The notes: a model not told the origin generated them from the sequence alone. A DNA stretch of 64,000 bases from Hippopus hippopus (GCA_946811185.2 OX328106.1:30626426-30690425); one strand, 5' to 3'; positions 32,276 to 45,815 are shown, numbered from the stretch's first letter. Translations and numbers: made by a program.

Positions 32276-32429
32276 AAACCAGTGTAGATGCATCTTTAAG
32301 TGTTACTATAGCTGAAACAAATGAAACATAGTGGACTGATCATAAAATTGTGTCTTTTCATACAAAATTAGCGAATCACACTGAGCATAAATACGCACAA
32401 TCAATTTCAGTGCTGTATCAAACTCAGCT

Positions 32430-32640
32430 AGTTACCCTTAGATTGCCGTAGAAACCAAGGTTCGCATCATATGATTTTAATCAAGTCATTTAAAAAAAAT
32501 ACGTAAACACTCATGTAAGATTCTCTATTTCATAATCATATGGTAATAACACTTCGTGTTCGTATTCTCTCATATTCTTTCAACGACAAACAGGCTCAGG
32601 TGAGCGATTCAGAGCTATTGTTTTATGAGAGATTTGACAT
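32430..32640. repeat. 'AACCAAGGTTCGCATAATATG' array module, oldest copy
   Basis: ACCAAGGTTCGCATCATATG, then a ...GTAAACACTCATGTAAGATT block and AATTCTTTCAA-like end recur at 35.50, 44.33, 54.08 and 61.58 kb in front of a type 2 SINE. This places the left edge of the higher-order array near 32.4 kb. Confidence 0.55.
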
Positions 32641-32701
32641 TGTGCGTGTGCACGCGCGCGCGCGCGCGTTTGTGTGTGCGTGTGTGTGTGCGAGAGAGAG
32701 A
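32641..32701. repeat. Alternating purine-pyrimidine microsatellite
   Basis: (GTGC), (CG)n, (TG)n and (AG)n run together. The CG/TG part is a potential Z-DNA former. A (GAT)n-rich patch follows at 32880-32940. Confidence 0.8.
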
Positions 32702-32964
32702 GGTGCATCCCATGCACTGTTGGGAAAGAATTACCGATATGTTGATGACCCTTTCTGATGTAGGTAATCAGATCTGAAAGGAGACCATGTTTCCGGAAAT
32801 AAAAAATAGAACAGAATAAAGCTGTGGAGCACAACTGTTTTATTTAAAAGGAATTGTGATGCTACATAATGATTATGTGGTTGATGATGACGATGATTAT
32901 AGTGATGATGGTGGTGATAATGATGATGCTGATGATGGTGTTGAATTTACTAGTGGAGAGAGAC

Positions 32965-33241
32965 TTTGTCTGTTTGGTGCTATGAAGCCGTCTTCAACAT
33001 TATTTCAGTTATATCGCGGCGTCCAGTGCAACTATCAATACTTTCATCAAGTTTCTTCTAATACTAAACAATACACCTCCAAAGCCACTGGCTGCTGTCT
33101 ATAAAAGGACAAACTGTCGGATTGACTGTCATCCATCCATCACCCATCCTTGGAAAGAAATTGGCCTAGCGGGGGAATCGAACCGTCAACCACCAGGTTT
33201 CAAGCCATGTTTGTTAACCAACTGAGCAACTGGGCTCAGCG
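32965..33241 (-). mobile_element. SINE, type 2
   Basis: Minus-strand head CCCAGTTGCTCAGTTGGTTA with GGTTCGATTCCCC, body to AACATAATAAATGTT-like end. (GA)n follows at 33248-33278. Confidence 0.6.
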
Positions 33242-33340
33242 ATGTGGTAGAGAGAGAGAGAGCGAGAGAGAGAGAGTTTGACTGTCTCATGTTTACTTAT
33301 TCGTGAAGGGTTGTGATGAGGGACAAGAAATAATAATTTT

Positions 33341-34303
33341 AGCCCTACTAGCTGAAAGCCAGCAAAGCTTATGCTATGGTTTCCGTCGTCCGTCTGTCTG
33401 TCCGTCCATCCGTCCGTTAGTCTTTTTCTTGTTCACGCGATAAAGTTCGCATTAGGGGTCGGATTTTCGTGAAACTTGCACAGTTTGTTTGTTTCATTTA
33501 TTGCTTAATCAATAAGGGAAAAGTAGCCATTTAAAGTTGAAAATTAACATTTCTTGTTATACGCGATAAAGCCCACATTTGTGGTTGGATTTTCATTACA
33601 CTTGCACAGTTGCTTTATATCATCAATACCTTGAAACCTATTGATGTGGAAAAATATGCGACAATAGTAATGGAAAAGTAGCCATTTAAAGTTAAAAATT
33701 GACATTTTTTGTTTACACGATTAAGTCCGCATTGTTGATTCGTTTTTCATGAAACTTGCAAAGCTGCTTTATATCATCAATAGCTTGAAGTGTATATTAT
33801 TTTTTAAATCTAACAATTATTAAGGGAAAAGTAGCCATGTAATGTTGAAAATATACATTTCTTGTTAACGCGATTTAGTCGGCATTTTTGATTCACTTTT
33901 TTTTTTAAAAAGTTGCACAGATTATTTGTTATCATCAAGGCATTGAATCCTACAAAAATTGAAGAAGATCCAGCTATCAGTTTCTTTACTCAAACAGTCC
34001 ATATTATTGGTCACATTCCTTTGAAACTTGCAGATACTGGTTAACAATGAGTTTTGAAACCCAATCAAATTTGGCTGGATTCTAAATGATTGATTTTGAG
34101 AAACTGCACTACAATTATTTCATCGTTTGTTTAATTCACCATAAATGCCTATCATGCTGTTTTAGTGGGTTCAAGCCCAGTTACAACACCCCCTTTTTGT
34201 GTGTGTTTGTCTTTTTCCTATTATAATCATAAATTAGATGTATGCTCGAAAATAAGCAAAACCTCTGCCAGTAGAGCATTTTAGGCCCTCAAGGGCCTCT
34301 AGT
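33341..34303 (+). mobile_element. Pearl/HINE-like element, family C, complete
   Basis: Left end AGCCCTACTAGCTGAAAGCC with GTCCGTCCATCCGTCC, about four tandem units of ~140 bp, and a perfect right hairpin GGCCCTCAAGGGCC then TCTAGT. The best-preserved terminus of the family. Confidence 0.75.
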
Positions 34304-34605
34304 ATAATGTAAAGAATAATGGTGGAAAAACAAAATGTATCTAGCATGGTAGATTTCGAAAGGCATGTGTTAAGACGTTTTCAGAAGTTAACTTTTATGA
34401 CCTTGATATTTTCTGTTAAGTTATGGATTGAGTAAAAAAATCTTAAAAAGTATGTGGAGGGAGATAACTAGTATACATGTATATTCGAAAAATGATAAGT
34501 TAATTTCAGGTATTTCAGGTACAAACGACATTCTTTAAATCTAATATGATTGAGATTGTAGTGGACATGCACAGCAAAGATTTTTTGCGTTAGTCTTTTT
34601 CTCGT

Positions 34606-34985
34606 GTGATTTATCCTCAGCGCTAGAAATCGGACCCACACCTTAAAGTCCTATCCTTAGCCCGTGGGATAGGCTCTTAACGCCTAAAACAGTATCCTTA
34701 CTCTCATATTATCCCATGTTCGTTAGCCTGCACCATCGGTCCCTGAGATGTATCCTCAGTTCGTTATATGTACCCTAATTACGTGGGGTGAACCCTTGTC
34801 TCTTAAATTGTACATATCAAAGTCCGTAAGATGTACCATCAATACGGAAGCCCCATGCTCTGTGCCCAGCTTCAAGTCCCACAGCTGTTTGTTGGCTTGT
34901 ATATAGAGTGTTGCCTCAGTATCAGGAAAATGCCCTCCACCCCACAAAGTGTACTACAAGGATTTCCCTCTGTCCGTGAGATCGT
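34606..34985. repeat. Degenerate minisatellite (CTCAGTCCGTGAGATGTACC type)
   Basis: Lines of about 25-33 bases with forms such as CCTGAGATGTATCCTCAGTT and AAGTCCGTAAGATGTACCAT. No open frame of interest. First of five blocks of this family. Confidence 0.55.
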
Positions 34986-35034
34986 TTTCACAGTCTTGTG
35001 AAATGCGCCGAAGTCCATAAGATGCTTTTATTTA

Positions 35035-35240
35035 ATTTAGTGATTAACGACGCTTTCAATATTATTTCAGTTTTATTACGACAGCCAGTGCACCTATCCA
35101 TGGTTTTCTTGGAATTTCTTTTGCCATTACTTCTTCCCAAGCCATTTGCAACTTTCCCAGATACACGTGGTAGAAACAAAGATCAACGGTGAGAGAAGAA
35201 TGAATCGATCTTGTCGCAATGACTGTCATCAAATTAAATG
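35035..35240 (-). mobile_element. SINE, type 2, head lost
   Basis: Body blocks CCAGTGCACCTATCCATGG and AATCGATCTTGTCGCAATGA. The tRNA-like end is absent after 35240. Confidence 0.5.
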
Positions 35241-35499
35241 AATTACACTCACCAAATAAATCGTTTTTTGATTGGTCGAAATCGGATCATGTGACGAATA
35301 TATGTATTTAAAACGTCATGCCATTTTTCGATGAACGCGATGAGATTGTTTTCGGTTTTTCCTAGGAAAATAATGACGAGTGTCATGGCGGCTAATGGCT
35401 TTCTAGTGACAGCAGCACCAGAATTTGGTCCCTTCTTTCAATTTATATGCATCTATAAGGACAGATTAGAAATTGTTTTAGTCACCATTGGAACTAACG

Positions 35500-35965
35500 T
35501 AACAAATCTGATAATATAACGTTCGCATAATATGATTTTAAGCAACATGTTTATTTACAAAAAAAAAAATGACATACACTTGTGTAAGAATGTGTGTATC
35601 AAAATTTTACAGTAACTTCACTTCGTATAATTCTTTCAATGATACACAGACTATTGTACAAGCGATTCAGGGCAATGACTCTACTGTTTTATGGTCTGTT
35701 TGTATTGTGTTTTACGCCCTTTTAAGCATTTATCCATACTCTCCTGGAGTTACTTAATCCAGTGCTCTGCACAATATTCTTACCATTACCTGTTTTCCCA
35801 CTTAACGATCGTCAAAACATTGTCCATCAGTGAGAACGGGAACGAATCCTGTCGCAATGACTATCTTCAATTCTCGGACAGAAGTTTACTGAGCTGGGGA
35901 TTCGAACCAGCTACCCCTTGGTTTCAAGCCGCGTACGTTATCGATTGAGCTATTGAAGTCTAAGT
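35500..35965 (-). mobile_element. Array module plus type 2 SINE
   Basis: ACGTTCGCATAATATGATTT (35520) is followed by a full SINE at 35692-35962, whose minus-strand head reads TTCAATAGCTCAATCGATAA with GGTTCGAATCCCC-type B box. Confidence 0.55.
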
Positions 35966-35983
35966 CTGCATTGTTTTATTATT

Positions 35984-37060
35984 TCCCCCCCCCCTCCTCC
36001 GAAGGCGGAGGGATATAGTCTGAGCGTCGTCCATACATCCGTCCTTCCGTCCATCCGTTCTTGTGTCCGTCCGGGACAATATCTCCAATACCATTGGACG
36101 GAATTTCGTGAAACTTTATACGTGTATATAATAAACCATTCCGCCAATATACCTTTTTTTTTATTCAATGCAAAATGGCCGACTGGGAGCCATTTTGAGT
36201 TACGCGGTCGCGTAAATTTTTGATGTTTTGAGTCTTATCTTGAAAACTATACAGAGTTTTTACATGGAACTTGTCACATCTATCAACCACCATAAGGAAA
36301 TGCAGTACAACAAGTTTCACCCAGATTGACCATGCAACACCACAGTTATATACCCTTGTTAATTTGCCCTTAGTTATTTTACAAATTTATTTTTGTTCCG
36401 AGCGTTACTTCCAAAGTATAAAAGCTTTTGACTTCAAACTTCATACGCAGATAGATTACATTGAGGACAAGTGCAGTGTTTAGGATCCATAACTCTCTCT
36501 TCACCATTTTTTGGAGTTATTGCCCTTTGTAGTTTAACAGATTGGATTTTTGTCCGGAGCATAACTTCCAAAGTGTAAAAGCTTTTGGCTTCAAACTTCA
36601 TATGCAGTTTGATCACATTGAGAGCAAATGCAGTGAACAAGATCCATAACTCTTTTTTTTCATCAATTTTGGAGTTTTTGCCCTGTGTTTTTTCTACAGA
36701 TTGGATTTTTCTGCGGAGCCTAACTTCAAAAGAATATAACATATTGACATCAAACTTCATATGCAGATAGATAACATTGAGGACTAGTGCAGTGCAAGCA
36801 GTGCAACAACTATCAACTAGATTGATCGTGCAACGACACAGTTATATCCGCTTGTTTCCATCGAAGATGGCCAAAATTTGAATTTTTTTCCCCCATCTAT
36901 ATGAACTTTTAGGGTTGTGAAGTTTTTTTTTTTTTCAGAAATACCAGCCACCATCATGAACTGCTGCACAGTAAATTTCACTTTGATTATGCGTGTAACA
37001 TGACAGTTATGTCCCCTTGTTATTTAATGAAATTCCATGTCATGGGAAATGGGGGCTTAA
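35984..37060 (+). mobile_element. Hairpin-started element with tandem core (family E)
   Basis: Opens CCTCCTCCGAAGGCGGAGG, a terminal hairpin, then CGTCCGTCCGGGACAATATC and repeated ~165 bp blocks containing AAACTTCATATGCAGATAGA. Same overall plan as families C and D. Confidence 0.6.
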
Positions 37061-37745
37061 TGTACGATTTCTTTATAGACCGATAACTGTCTGTTTGTCT
37101 GTCCATCCAGAAAGATATCTTTTTAAATCCTTGACAAAAATTGATGAAACTTCATACATGTGTTCATTATGATAGCCAACCATTTTCTTTTTTTTTTTTG
37201 TATTTTTCTATTTAATGTTGTATCATGGAAAAGGGGGACTTGATGTTTATTTCCGTTTTGTACCAATATCTCTTCAACTACTGGACAAAATTTTATGATA
37301 CTTCATATTTATATTGTTTATCATAAGCAAAAGACTATCAGTATTTGTTTTTATTTAATGAAATGCCATGTCATGGGAAAAGGGGCTTACTGTATAATTC
37401 ATTATGGACCAATAACTGTCTGTTTGTCTGTCCATCTGGACAGATATCTTCTAAAATCCTTGGCGAAAATTGATGAAACTTCATACATGTGTTCATTATA
37501 ATAGTCCGCTGACAATTTTGTTTTCTGTTTATTTCATTTAATGACATGTCACGGAAAAAGTGGGCTTGATGTATATTTCCATAATGTACTAATTTCTCTT
37601 TAACTACAGACCAAAATTTTATGAAACTTAATAGTTATATTGTTTATCATAAGCCACAGACTGTGATTGTTTGTTTTTATTTAAAGAAATGCCATGCCAA
37701 TGCAAAAGGGGGGTTAATTATAGTTTCATCATGGACTTATAACAA
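37021..37745 (+). repeat. Tandem repeat, ~330 bp period
   Basis: ATGAAATTCCATGTCATGGG (37027), ATGAAATGCCATGTCATGGG (37359) and a third decayed start near 37685 mark about 2.2 units. GACCAATAACTGTCTGTTTG and GATGAAACTTCATACATGTG recur in each. Confidence 0.65.
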
Positions 37746-38364
37746 AAAGGCCACGTGTACTTGCAAAGCACAATGGGCTTTTTTCGGCGGGGGGGTATCA
37801 TTTCAACGAAATTGTTTATTGATTGAAGATTTAATCATTTAATACAGTAAACGTCAAAAGGGTAAAGGTAGCAGCTGAAAGAGGATGAATTTGTTTTATT
37901 TCAGATTTTCTTGAAAGTGTTTACATAATTGAAAGTTGTGTTCCATTTTTGCACGGCTTAAGAAAGAAAGACTTGAAAATATTGTTGAAAAACTGCGGGA
38001 GAAAACGCTGGTTTCGTTTTGCCTTTTGAGTACTCTATGATATCCTTCCAAGGTGAAACCATATCTTTTGAGCCACATTTTATTTGTCCACAGTGTAATT
38101 TATTAGGGAGAATCTAAACATTTCTAGTAAGAGTTAAAGGGTATTGACGACGGTCGATGAAGTTACAGTTTATGACGGACAACATGTGAAGTTGAAAGTG
38201 AGTTCTGAATTGCTGTTCAATGATTTTAGGAAAGAGCCAAACTTCAAAATAAGATGTCAGTTTTGGAAATGTTGTGGAAGAGCTCCAGATCAATGAAAGA
38301 AATGAAAGTAATTTGAATGGAGGTCTTTTTAATGATTTTAATTTGTTACAGAGAGGAGATTGAC

Positions 38365-38675
38365 TGATTGATTGATTGTATGGTATTTAACGCTATTTTC
38401 AACTTTATTTCAGATATATCGCGGCGGCCAGTGTACCTATCCATGCTTTCCTGGAGTTTCTATTACCAGTACTCCGCACAATATTCTTTCCAAGTCACTG
38501 GCTACTTTCCCACATAACCATCGTCGAAACAATGGTCAGCGGTGAGAGAAGAATTAATCCTGTTGCAATGACTATCGTCAAACCTCGGAAAGAAATTTAG
38601 CCGAGCCGGGGATTGAACCAGCGACCTCCTGTTCTCAAGTAATGTACTCTACCGACTGAGCTACCAGGGCTTGGC
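38365..38675 (-). mobile_element. SINE, type 2, full length
   Basis: Minus-strand A box TAGCTCAGTCGGTAGAGT, B box GGTTCAATCCC and a tail with TTAAATACCATACAATCAAT. One of the two most complete copies. Confidence 0.7.
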
Positions 38676-38799
38676 TTTAGAGTAGAGAACCAAAATCTAT
38701 GTAGTAAAACTGGTTAAACAGAGTTGTAAAGTTATTTAATTATTTCTTAGATGATGATGGTGGTGGTGGTGGCGGTTGCGAATATGGTTGTGGAGATTT

Positions 38800-39108
38800 C
38801 TGTTTGTTTAGTGTTTTAACGCAGTCGCCGTCTTCAACTTTATTTCAGTCATCGCGGTGGCTAGTGCACCTTTCCATGCTTTTGTGGTGTTTCCATACCA
38901 GTACTTTGCACAATATTCCAAACCAATTGGTGCTTCCGATATAACCTTCACAGAAACTATCATGAGCGATGAGGAAAGAATGAATCCTGTTGTAATGACT
39001 CTCATCAAACCTCAGACAGAAACTGGAACAGGTGGGGAATCGAAACTGCGCCCATTTGGTTCAAGCCTTATATGTAACCATCTGAGCAACCGCGATTGGC
39101 TATGTTGG
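38800..39108 (-). mobile_element. SINE, type 2, diverged
   Basis: Body blocks TAGTGCACCTTTCCATGCT and AATCCTGTTGTAATGACTCT. Head reduced to GTTGCTCAGATGGTTACATA. (GA)n follows at 39118-39129. Confidence 0.55.
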
Positions 39109-39324
39109 CAATGTGTTAGAGAGAGAGAGTATTTGAGCCACATGTAATCGTTTCCAAAGGGTTTATTACGGAAGCATCTAAAAAGTTTTCGTCAAAGATC
39201 AAATTGATAAATAAGGGCGAAGGGGCGTTCAAGTTTACAAAGAAGACAAAGGAAGCGGAAAGTGTACTTTGCGTTGTTTAATGATTTCGGGAGTCTAACT
39301 TCAAAATAAAGGTGCTAGTTTTTT

Positions 39325-39336
39325 TGTGTGTGTTTG

Positions 39337-39396
<60 letters not shown>
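39325..39396. repeat. (GT)n microsatellite
   Basis: A 72-base GT tract with few interruptions. It creates His-Thr open frames on the other strand that are not genes. Confidence 0.95.
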
Positions 39397-39399
<3 letters not shown>

Positions 39400-39969
39400 A
39401 ATCTTGAAGAGTGTATGTTTCAGTAAGCGAAATAAATGTTCGTGAATCATGTTTGCACGACCTTGGAGAGTAAGACGAGGTTGCAATAAGAGAAAATATT
39501 GGTATCATGTCCCTAACCCTCTCCTCACTGTTCAAAAATAATCCCAACGTTTTGAGCCTCATTCAATTTATCGTCTTCAAAGAGTTAATTACGGAAGAAT
39601 CTTAACATTTGTTGTCAGAGTTCAAATGATTGATAGTGATAGAAGGAGTTGAAGTTTATAGAGGAGAAGACATAGTGTAAATTGAAGTGTATATTGAATT
39701 TATGTTCAATAATTTCAAAAAAGAATCCAACCTCAAAATAAGATGAAAATTTTGGCATGACCGTGGAAGATCTTCAAATTTATTAAAGAAATGGAACTGG
39801 TATGCATGTTGAAGAAATATTTTTTTCCTGATTTCTTAAAGAATTTTTGAGGAGTGAACAAAGAACTGTAGAGCAAATCTGTTTAAATTAAAAGGAGTTA
39901 CGGAAATATTTAATCATTACTTGAATGATGATGATGATTGTGGTGGTGGCCGAGAGAGATTTCTCTGTT

Positions 39970-40290
39970 AGGGTGGTGTTTAAGGCCGTTTTAACAATGT
40001 GTTAGGAGTATTGCGCTACCAGTGCACCTATCTATGCTTTCTTGTAGGTTGCTTTTGACAAGTGCTAAACGACTCCCAAGCCACTGGCCCTTTCCGACAG
40101 AACTATCGTCGAGACAATGACCAGCGTTGAGTGAAGAATGAATTCTGTAGCAATGACTATCAGCAAACCTTGGACAGAAATTGGCATAGGTGGGGGGACG
40201 AACTTGATACTACTTCGGTTACAAGCCATGGACGTTACCGACTGAGCAAGCGACCTAAGCGATCTGAGAGAGAGAGAGAGATATATATAT
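39970..40290 (-). mobile_element. SINE, type 2, diverged, with (GA)n(TA)n
   Basis: Body CAGTGCACCTATCTATGCTT; head near GCTTGCTCAGTCGGTAACGT; then (GA)n and (TA)n at 40265-40297. Confidence 0.5.
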
Positions 40291-40524
40291 ATATATTTTG
40301 ACATATTTACTTTATTCTGGAAGAGGGTTGTAGTGTGGAACAAGAAATCGTAACTCTTGTAAAGAATAATGATGGAAAAGCGAAATGAATATAACCATGG
40401 AAAATTTTTCTTGGCACATTTTGAGAAGTCTGTAGACGTTAATCGTTAGAGACTCTCTCTCTCTCTCTCTAAAATTGTAGATTTAGAGTGAAATTTTTAT
40501 AGTATGTGGATAGGGGATAACTAG

Positions 40525-42100
40525 TTTCTTTCACCAGTACTGCGCACAATATTGTTTCCATGCCACTGGCAGCTTTCCCAACATAACTTCGTCGAAACAA
40601 TTATTATCAGCACTGAGATAAATCCTGTCGCATTGACTACCGTTAATTCCATGAAGTATAATCTAAGTCTGTGTGATTGTATCCTAAGTGCATAGTATGT
40701 ACTCCAAATTTGTGAGAAATCCTTTCAATCTATAATGTTTGTGATGTAGTCAGTATCATTGTCTTTGTTTTCGTTTAAGTCTCGAGCAGTTAGTACCCTC
40801 AGTCCGTGAGCTGAGTATCAAATGCTTATCCAAGTCCTTACATCTTCGGTTGATTACCATGTCTTCTCAGTCAGTGACATTAACCCTTCCCTTCAAAATC
40901 ATCCGGATATGATTAACCGTTATTCGACCTAATGATTCTCTCTGACTTTAAGATGCACTTTTGTAGGTCAAATTTAAATGGAGGGCTAGAAACTGGTCTT
41001 TACATGGATTTTATCGAACTGCCGTTAGCTCGACCTTCAATTTGTTCGACGAACCTTTAATCAATGACATGTACCTCCAAAATCCGAGAAATGTTTCTTC
41101 TTTTCGTTTGGTTTATTCTTATGTCTCTAAATTCGAACTCTTTATCGCTGACAGTTTCTGTTAGGCCGCGAAACAGTATTTATACCTTAACGTGATTTCA
41201 AAGCCTGTACTCGCAGTCGTTGATTACCGAGAGCCCCTAAAATCAACCCTCAGGCCGTTACATCAAGTTCTTTATATTGTATCCTCTGTTCGTGGAATGT
41301 TCCGTAAGTCCATTTTATCTCTTCCTAGACTTTTAAATTGTTCCCACATTTAGTTGGATGTAACCTTCAAGATGGCCTGAAGCACTGACCGTATTCGAAT
41401 GCTGTAATCAGACTTTTGAGGGAGCCATGGTAACGAAAATGAAAGTTATGGTCAAGATCCGTGTTTGCACGGCCTTAGAGAATAATACTCGTATAAAGAC
41501 AAATCATATCATTTGAGCCACATGTGATAAATCGTTTCTAAAGTATTTTTGTTATGGAAGAAATTAATTTTTTATTGGTCTAATTGGTTAACGTAGGCGA
41601 AGGCTTGAAAGTGGAAAGTGCTCTTCGGGTTGATTGAATGAACTTCAAAATACGGTAGCAGTTTCGGAAATGCTGTGAAAGAGTTTCGGAACAATCAGGG
41701 AAATGGAACTGACATGAATCTAGAACTAAACTATTTTTCTAAGAATTCTTAGAAAGGTTGCGAAAACTTAACACAAAGCTATGGAGTTGTGAAGCTGTTC
41801 AATCACTGATTTGATGATGATGGTGATGACGATGATGATAGTAGTGGTGGTGGTTGAGTTGGTAATGGTGCTGATTGTGGATTTGTTGGAGGAGATAGAT
41901 TTGTTTCATTGCTTGGTGTTTTAACGCCGACTTCAATATCTTTAAAATTATATCGCGGCGGTCAATATACCTACCCATATTTTATTTTACAAGTATTTAG
42001 CATATTATCTTTCCCCAACCACTGGCGGCTCTCCCACATGAATATGTCGAAACATTGATCAACCAAGAGAGACAAATAAATCCTGTCGAGATGAACATAA
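40525..42100. repeat. Decayed array modules
   Basis: A SINE fragment (40525-40655), minisatellite lines (about 40660-41400), a module with GAGCCACATGTGATAAATCG (41518), and a headless SINE (41910-42100). No gene is seen. Confidence 0.45.
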
Positions 42101-42379
42101 AAAATGGAGCAGTTTTGAAATTGATCGTATCTTAAAGGGGCCATGTTTCGGTAAACGAAATACATGTTCGTGAATCATGTTTGCACGATCTTGGAGAGAA
42201 AGAGGTAATCGCAATAGAAGAGAGTACTGGTATCATGCCCCGCCCTTCCCGTTCTTTGATAGCCTTTTAGGGAAAAATCCCAACGTTTTGAGCCACATTC
42301 AGAGAGAGAATTCGATTTTGATTTCCTTTAGTACGTTAGGGCTGAAGTATGGAACAAGAAATTGTAATTTTTGTATAGA

Positions 42380-44230
42380 ATAATATGAAAAAGCGAAATG
42401 AATTTACCATGGTAGATTAAATGGGCATATGTTTAGGAGTACGCAGATTTGTAAATTTTATGGGGGCTTGATATTTTTTTCTAAAGTCATGAATTCAGTG
42501 TAAGATTTAAAGAAAATTTGTGTAAGGAGATACTAGTTTCTTTTACCAGTACTTTGCACTATATATAGATATTGTTCCCATGCCACTGGCAGCTTTACAT
42601 AACTTTGTCGAACCAATCATTAGCGCCGAGATAACAATGAATCTTGTCGCAATATCTACTGTTAATTCCATGAAATGTACTATCAGTCAGTGAGATTGTA
42701 TCCTCAGTCCGCAGTATGTACTCCAAATTCGTGAAAAATACTTTAAATCTATGATGCTTGGCAAGTAGTCATTTTCATTGTCTTTGCTCTCGTTTAACCT
42801 GTCGGCCAGTAAGTACCCCATACCCGTGAGATATACATTAAGCCCTTGAAATGAGTCAGACAACGCTTGAGATAAGGCTGACCCCCTATTCCTTCAGATG
42901 GCTACCCTGTATTCTCAGTCGATGAGATCAGTCATTCCCCTGAAGAACTGCCCGATATGAATTACCGTTGTTCGGCCTTATGTATCTGTCTGTTCATAAG
43001 ATATAGGCTTGGTCTGTCAAATGTAAATGGAGGCCCAGAAGCTGATTTTTACCTCAAGAAATGTTTCTTCCTTTCGTTTGATTTATTCATACCTTTATTA
43101 CTGAAAGTTTATGTAAGGCTCTAAAACTGTATTTCTACTTTCATGTGCTCTCCCGAATTCCATGGCCTATGAGAAATACTTTTAATCTGTGATGCTTGCC
43201 AAATATTCAGTTTGATCGTCTGTGCTCTCGTTAAACCAACATTCGGCTAGTTATTACCATCTACCCGTGAGATATACACTTGGCCCTTGAAATGAGTCAG
43301 CAAACGCTGGAGACAAAGCAAACCCCTATTCCTTCAGTTTGCTATTCTGTACTCTCAGTCCATGAGATCAACCCTTTCGCTAAAGAATACCCCGATATGA
43401 CTTACCGTTATCCGGTCCTATGGATCTGTCTGTCTGTAAGATTTAGGCTTGGTCCGTGAAATGTAACTGGAGTCCCAGAAACTAGTCTTTATCCTTAAGC
43501 CATGTTTCTTCCTTTCGTTTAATTTATTCATACCTTTATCCCTGGAAATTTATGTAAGGCTCTAAAACTGTACTTCTACTTTCATGTGCTCTCCCGAATT
43601 CCATGGACTTGTTCCCGGCGTCGATAATTTCATACCCATAGCCCCTCAAATGAACCATCAGACCGGTACACCGATTTCCTTAGATTATTTCCGCGGTTCT
43701 TGGAATGTTCCCCCAGTCCATTTTAGACTTTTAAATGGTACCTATAGTCAGTTGGATGAACCCCTCCCCCAGGCCCTGAATCACAGATCTTCCTTCAATG
43801 CTATCCTTCACACTGTTTGGTGATACTCTCAGTCCCTTTAAATGTACCGGTGTCTCCGTCAGAGATGCACCTCAGCCACTTGGATATGCCCTTATGCGTT
43901 ATAACTGCGTTCTTACGTTTAATTTACCCGTTTTCTGTTAGTCTGTATCCTCTGCTCATGTGATGCACTCCCACTTCGTAAAATATGCCTCGGTCCATGG
44001 AATGTTCCCAAAGTACGTTTCCTGTCCTCATAGTAATTGAGATCGTACCCTTAGTCAGTGAGATGTATACTCAGTCCATAAAACTATGTACTTTACTCCC
44101 ACTCTGCTTTTATTCGGATCCCGTCAGATTGTACCATCAGTCGGTCCTTTCGTTCTTGATTCTCTCCGCCTGTATGGTTGATCTTTTATTGGTATGTCCC
44201 CTCAGCTCTTCAGTCTGAATTTTTGAAAAA
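42380..44230. repeat. Decayed array modules with long minisatellite
   Basis: A ATGGTAGATTAAATGGGCAT module, SINE fragment (42535-42660) and minisatellite (about 42660-44225). Inside the latter, 42660-43110 and 43160-43600 are an internal duplication, sharing TTAGGCTTGGTCCGT- and TTTCTTCCTTTCGTTTG. Confidence 0.5.
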
Positions 44231-44319
44231 TGCTTAGTTACCAAAGCTCCCTTTGCATTAATACACATGATCATTTAAAATGCACTATTAACCTCAGCTA
44301 TTTATCTTATATATGTCAA

Positions 44320-44656
44320 ATAAACCAAGGTTCGCATAACATGATTAAAAGGAACTTCTTCAATAAAAAATATGATGCGTAAGCATTCACTTGTGATTCT
44401 CTGTATCAAAGTTCTACAGTAAATACACTAATTAGCATAATTCTTTCAAAGATTCACAGGCTCTGGTAGGCTATAAAAGAACATGGCACTATCGCGATAT
44501 TGTATATTTGTATGGTTTTGAACGCCGTTTTCAACATTATGTCTGTTATATCACAGCGGCCAGTTCATCTATCTATGCTTTCCTGTAGTTTCGTAAACCA
44601 GTCATCAATACTGTAGCAACTGGTTCCTTTTCTGCATAATGATCGTCAAAACAAAT

Positions 44657-44697
<41 letters not shown>

Positions 44698-44820
44698 TGA
44701 ATCTTATGGCCATGACTTGCATCAAACCTCGGAAAGAAATTTTCCGGGCTGGGGATTGGAATCAGCGACCCCTGGTCTCAGGTCCTGTAGGTTACCAACT
44801 GAGGTTTCCGAAATCGGCAT
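44320..44820 (-). mobile_element. Array module plus type 2 SINE with (GA)n insertion
   Basis: CCAAGGTTCGCATAACATGA (44323), then a SINE at 44505-44800 interrupted by a (GA)n tract at 44661-44694. Confidence 0.55.
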
Positions 44821-45534
44821 AATCCAATTCGGCATTGTTTTATTTGGTGAAAGTTTAATCGTTTAATACAGTAACCGTCAAAAGAGTAAAGGTAGCAGCT
44901 GAAAGAGGATGAATTTGTTTTAAGACAGATTTTCAAGTGTTGATGCAAATGAAATAAATAAATGTTTTCACGACCTCAGGGAGAAAGACTTTTGAGCAAA
45001 TCGTTTAAAAAGGAGAAAATGCTGGTTTCATTCCATAGTTCCCCTTCTCTATCCTTTTTACGACGAAACATATTATATAGCCACGTTTCATTTGTGGTCC
45101 TCAATATTATTTATTAGGGAGAATCTAAACATTTCTTGTCTGAGTTCAAGGGAACTGACGACAGTAACTGAAGTTAAATTTTATAACGAAGACACAGGAC
45201 GTTGAATGAGTAATTTGGATTGCTGTTCGACGATTTTGGATAAGAGTCAAACGTCAAAATTAGATGTCAATATCGGAAATGTTCTGGAAGAGTACTAATT
45301 TGATTGTAGATCTTTTTAATTCTTTAGAATTCGTTTTAGAGAAGAGAACCAAAATCTATGTAGTACGACTGTCTGAACTTATAGGACTTGTAAAGCTATT
45401 TAGTCGAGGATTAAAAGATGATGCTGGTTAAAATAATGACGATGAGGATGATGTTGATGATGATGATGATTTCTATGTGATAATAATGATTGTGTTGATG
45501 GTGATGACGAATTTTATTGTAGAGAGGGATTTAT

Positions 45535-45758
45535 TTGTGTGTCGTTTTAACGCCTTTCTCAACCTTATCTCAACTATAATGTGGCGGCTAGAACACATAC
45601 CCAAGCTTTCTTGGCGTTTTCTTTACCAGTACTTTGCACAATATTCCGAGGCAACGGCCGCTTTCCGACATAAAACTCGTAGAAACAATTATGGACAATG
45701 AAAAAAAGAATGAATCCTGTCGCAGTGCAGTAACTATCATCAAACCTCGGGGGGGGGG

Positions 45759-45812
<54 letters not shown>

Positions 45813-45815
45813 AAG
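45535..45815 (-). mobile_element. Headless type 2 SINE ending in (GA)n
   Basis: Body with AAACCTCGGGGGGGG where the tRNA head should start, replaced by (GA)n at 45762-45812. Confidence 0.55.

Noticed and set aside
39278..39562. His-Thr repeat protein on the minus strand
   Set aside because: Translation of a (GT)n microsatellite.
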